Translations under genes and position numbers: made by a program | The notes under the pieces: generated by a model | What the model saw: the letters and a program-made list of their open reading frames with translations, nothing else | Told to the model about the DNA's origin: nothing | Databases searched by the model: none | Shown: in pieces, positions 4,373-5,133 of the stretch | Position numbering within the stretch: the stretch's first letter is position 1 | Layout of the letters: each line of letters begins with the position of its first letter | DNA from: an uncultured Flavobacterium sp. | GTDB taxonomy: Bacteria > Bacteroidota > Bacteroidia > Flavobacteriales > Flavobacteriaceae | Direction of reading: 5' to 3' | DNA: 5,133 nucleotides | Assembly (NCBI GenBank): GCA_946479395.1 | Contig: CAMLFV010000187.1 | Span: forward strand, 1 to 5,133

Positions 4373-5133
4373 ATGCTTACAAAAAATAAAGATATTGCAA
4401 TTGCAGGTGCCGGTTTGGTAGGCACGCTTTTGGGTATCTATCTTAAAAAGAAAGGCTACAACGTAACTATTTTTGATCGAAGTGAAGATATTCGCAAAGT
4501 AAAATTTTCAGGCAGATCTATAAATTTGGCAATGTCAACTCGCGGGTGGCATGCTTTAGATGAAGTCGGAATTGGCGATGAAATCAGAAAAATTGCCATT
4601 CCAATGGATAAAAGAGCCATTCATTTAAAAGACGGTTCTTTATCTTTTCAGCCTTATGGCATCAATGGTGAAGCTATTTATTCGATTTCGCGTGGCGGTT
4701 TAAACAGAATGATGATTGATCTGGCAGAGAAAGCCGGAGTGAATTTTGAATTTGGTCAGAGAATTTGGGACGTAAACTTAGAAACCGCAACTTTATATAT
4801 AGGTGAAAACGAACACGGACCTTTTGAAAATAGACAATTCGATCAGATTTTTGGTGCAGATGGAGCTTTTTCACGAATTCGTCACCGTATGCAACGCCAG
4901 AACAGGTTTAATTATTCACAGTATTTCTTAAACATTGGCTATAAAGAATTAACTATTCCTGCAAATGAAGACGGTTCGCATAAAATCGATCCTAATTCTT
5001 TTCATATCTGGCCTCGTGGCGAATTTATGCTGATTGCGCTGTCTAATGACGACGGATCGTTCACATGTACATTGTTCATCCCTTTTGAAGGAGTGAATTC
5101 TTTTGAAGAAATAAATACAGAAGAAAAACTGAC
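4373..5133 (+). CDS. kmo: Kynurenine 3-monooxygenase (partial, 3' end off the window)
   Basis: This FAD- and NADPH-dependent hydroxylase converts L-kynurenine to 3-hydroxykynurenine. The window holds 253 complete codons of a protein that is usually about 440-470 long. The N-terminal FAD-binding motif is GAGLVG (12-17), with acidic D35 ending strand 2. SGRSINLAMSTRG (46-58) and YSISRGGLNRMM (103-114) are KMO signatures. The second FAD motif is GADGAFSRIR (161-170). HIWPRGEFMLIALSNDDGSF (211-230) is strongly characteristic of KMO among group A flavin monooxygenases. R81 and Y95 have the same 14-residue spacing as the kynurenine-binding Arg84/Tyr98 of the Pseudomonas enzyme and Arg83/Tyr97 of yeast. 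The ATG follows an in-frame TAA at 4355-4357, and the next Met (54) would remove the FAD motif, so this start is firm. The gene probably serves tryptophan catabolism or de novo NAD synthesis. Its partners (kynureninase, 3-HAA dioxygenase) are not visible here. Confidence 0.95.
   Translation, partial: MLTKNKDIAIAGAGLVGTLLGIYLKKKGYNVTIFDRSEDIRKVKFSGRSINLAMSTRGWHALDEVGIGDEIRKIAIPMDKRAIHLKDGSLSFQPYGINGEAIYSISRGGLNRMMIDLAEKAGVNFEFGQRIWDVNLETATLYIGENEHGPFENRQFDQIFGADGAFSRIRHRMQRQNRFNYSQYFLNIGYKELTIPANEDGSHKIDPNSFHIWPRGEFMLIALSNDDGSFTCTLFIPFEGVNSFEEINTEEKL

Noticed and set aside
4674..4874. A 66-codon minus-strand frame.
   Set aside because: It is antisense to kmo across conserved FAD-binding and KMO motifs, with no signal of its own.
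1..5133. Signs of a mobile or defence island.
   Set aside because: No transposase, integrase, CRISPR repeat, tRNA, terminal inverted repeat or compositional shift is seen. All genes are ordinary flavobacterial families.

Overview
The window is AT-rich chromosomal DNA that looks like a member of the Flavobacteriaceae (Bacteroidota). Four things point there: the long 314-residue form of NusB, the gene order nusB / DUF1573 lipoprotein / yajC with gaps of only 2 and 6 bases, Bacteroidota-type TAnnTTTG promoter motifs in place of sigma70 boxes, and A/T-rich leaders without strong Shine-Dalgarno sites. Base composition and codon use are even throughout. I see no insertion sequence, integrase, tRNA, rRNA or CRISPR array.

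Layout from left to right. (1) Positions 1-942, minus strand: the N-terminal 314 residues of an ABC exporter half-transporter, running off the left edge before its ATPase domain. (2) Positions 943-1103: a divergent, very AT-rich intergenic region with a TATATTTG promoter motif for the rightward gene and small inverted repeats. (3) Positions 1104-2204: leucine dehydrogenase. (4) Positions 2204-2260: an AT-only inverted repeat followed by a clear 10-bp hairpin. (5) Positions 2288-4020: a tight three-gene operon of nusB, a DUF1573 lipoprotein and yajC, closed by a strong, probably bidirectional terminator at 4026-4055. (6) Positions 4063-4221, minus strand and convergent: a 52-codon two-helix membrane protein of the Lmo0937/DUF5670 type. 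(7) Position 4373 to the right edge: the first 253 codons of kynurenine 3-monooxygenase, divergent from the small protein.

Functionally this is mostly housekeeping. Leucine dehydrogenase interconverts branched-chain amino acids and their keto acids. NusB serves rRNA transcription antitermination. YajC is the small Sec accessory membrane protein. The DUF1573 lipoprotein is probably cell-envelope. KMO belongs to tryptophan/kynurenine catabolism or de novo NAD synthesis. The ABC exporter's substrate cannot be told from its transmembrane part.

I did not find a convincing new biological system. The points most worth a second look are the internally repeated middle and C-terminal regions of the long NusB, a promoter-like motif nested between the hairpins upstream of nusB, and a surface-export-like signal plus threonine-rich tether on the DUF1573 lipoprotein.
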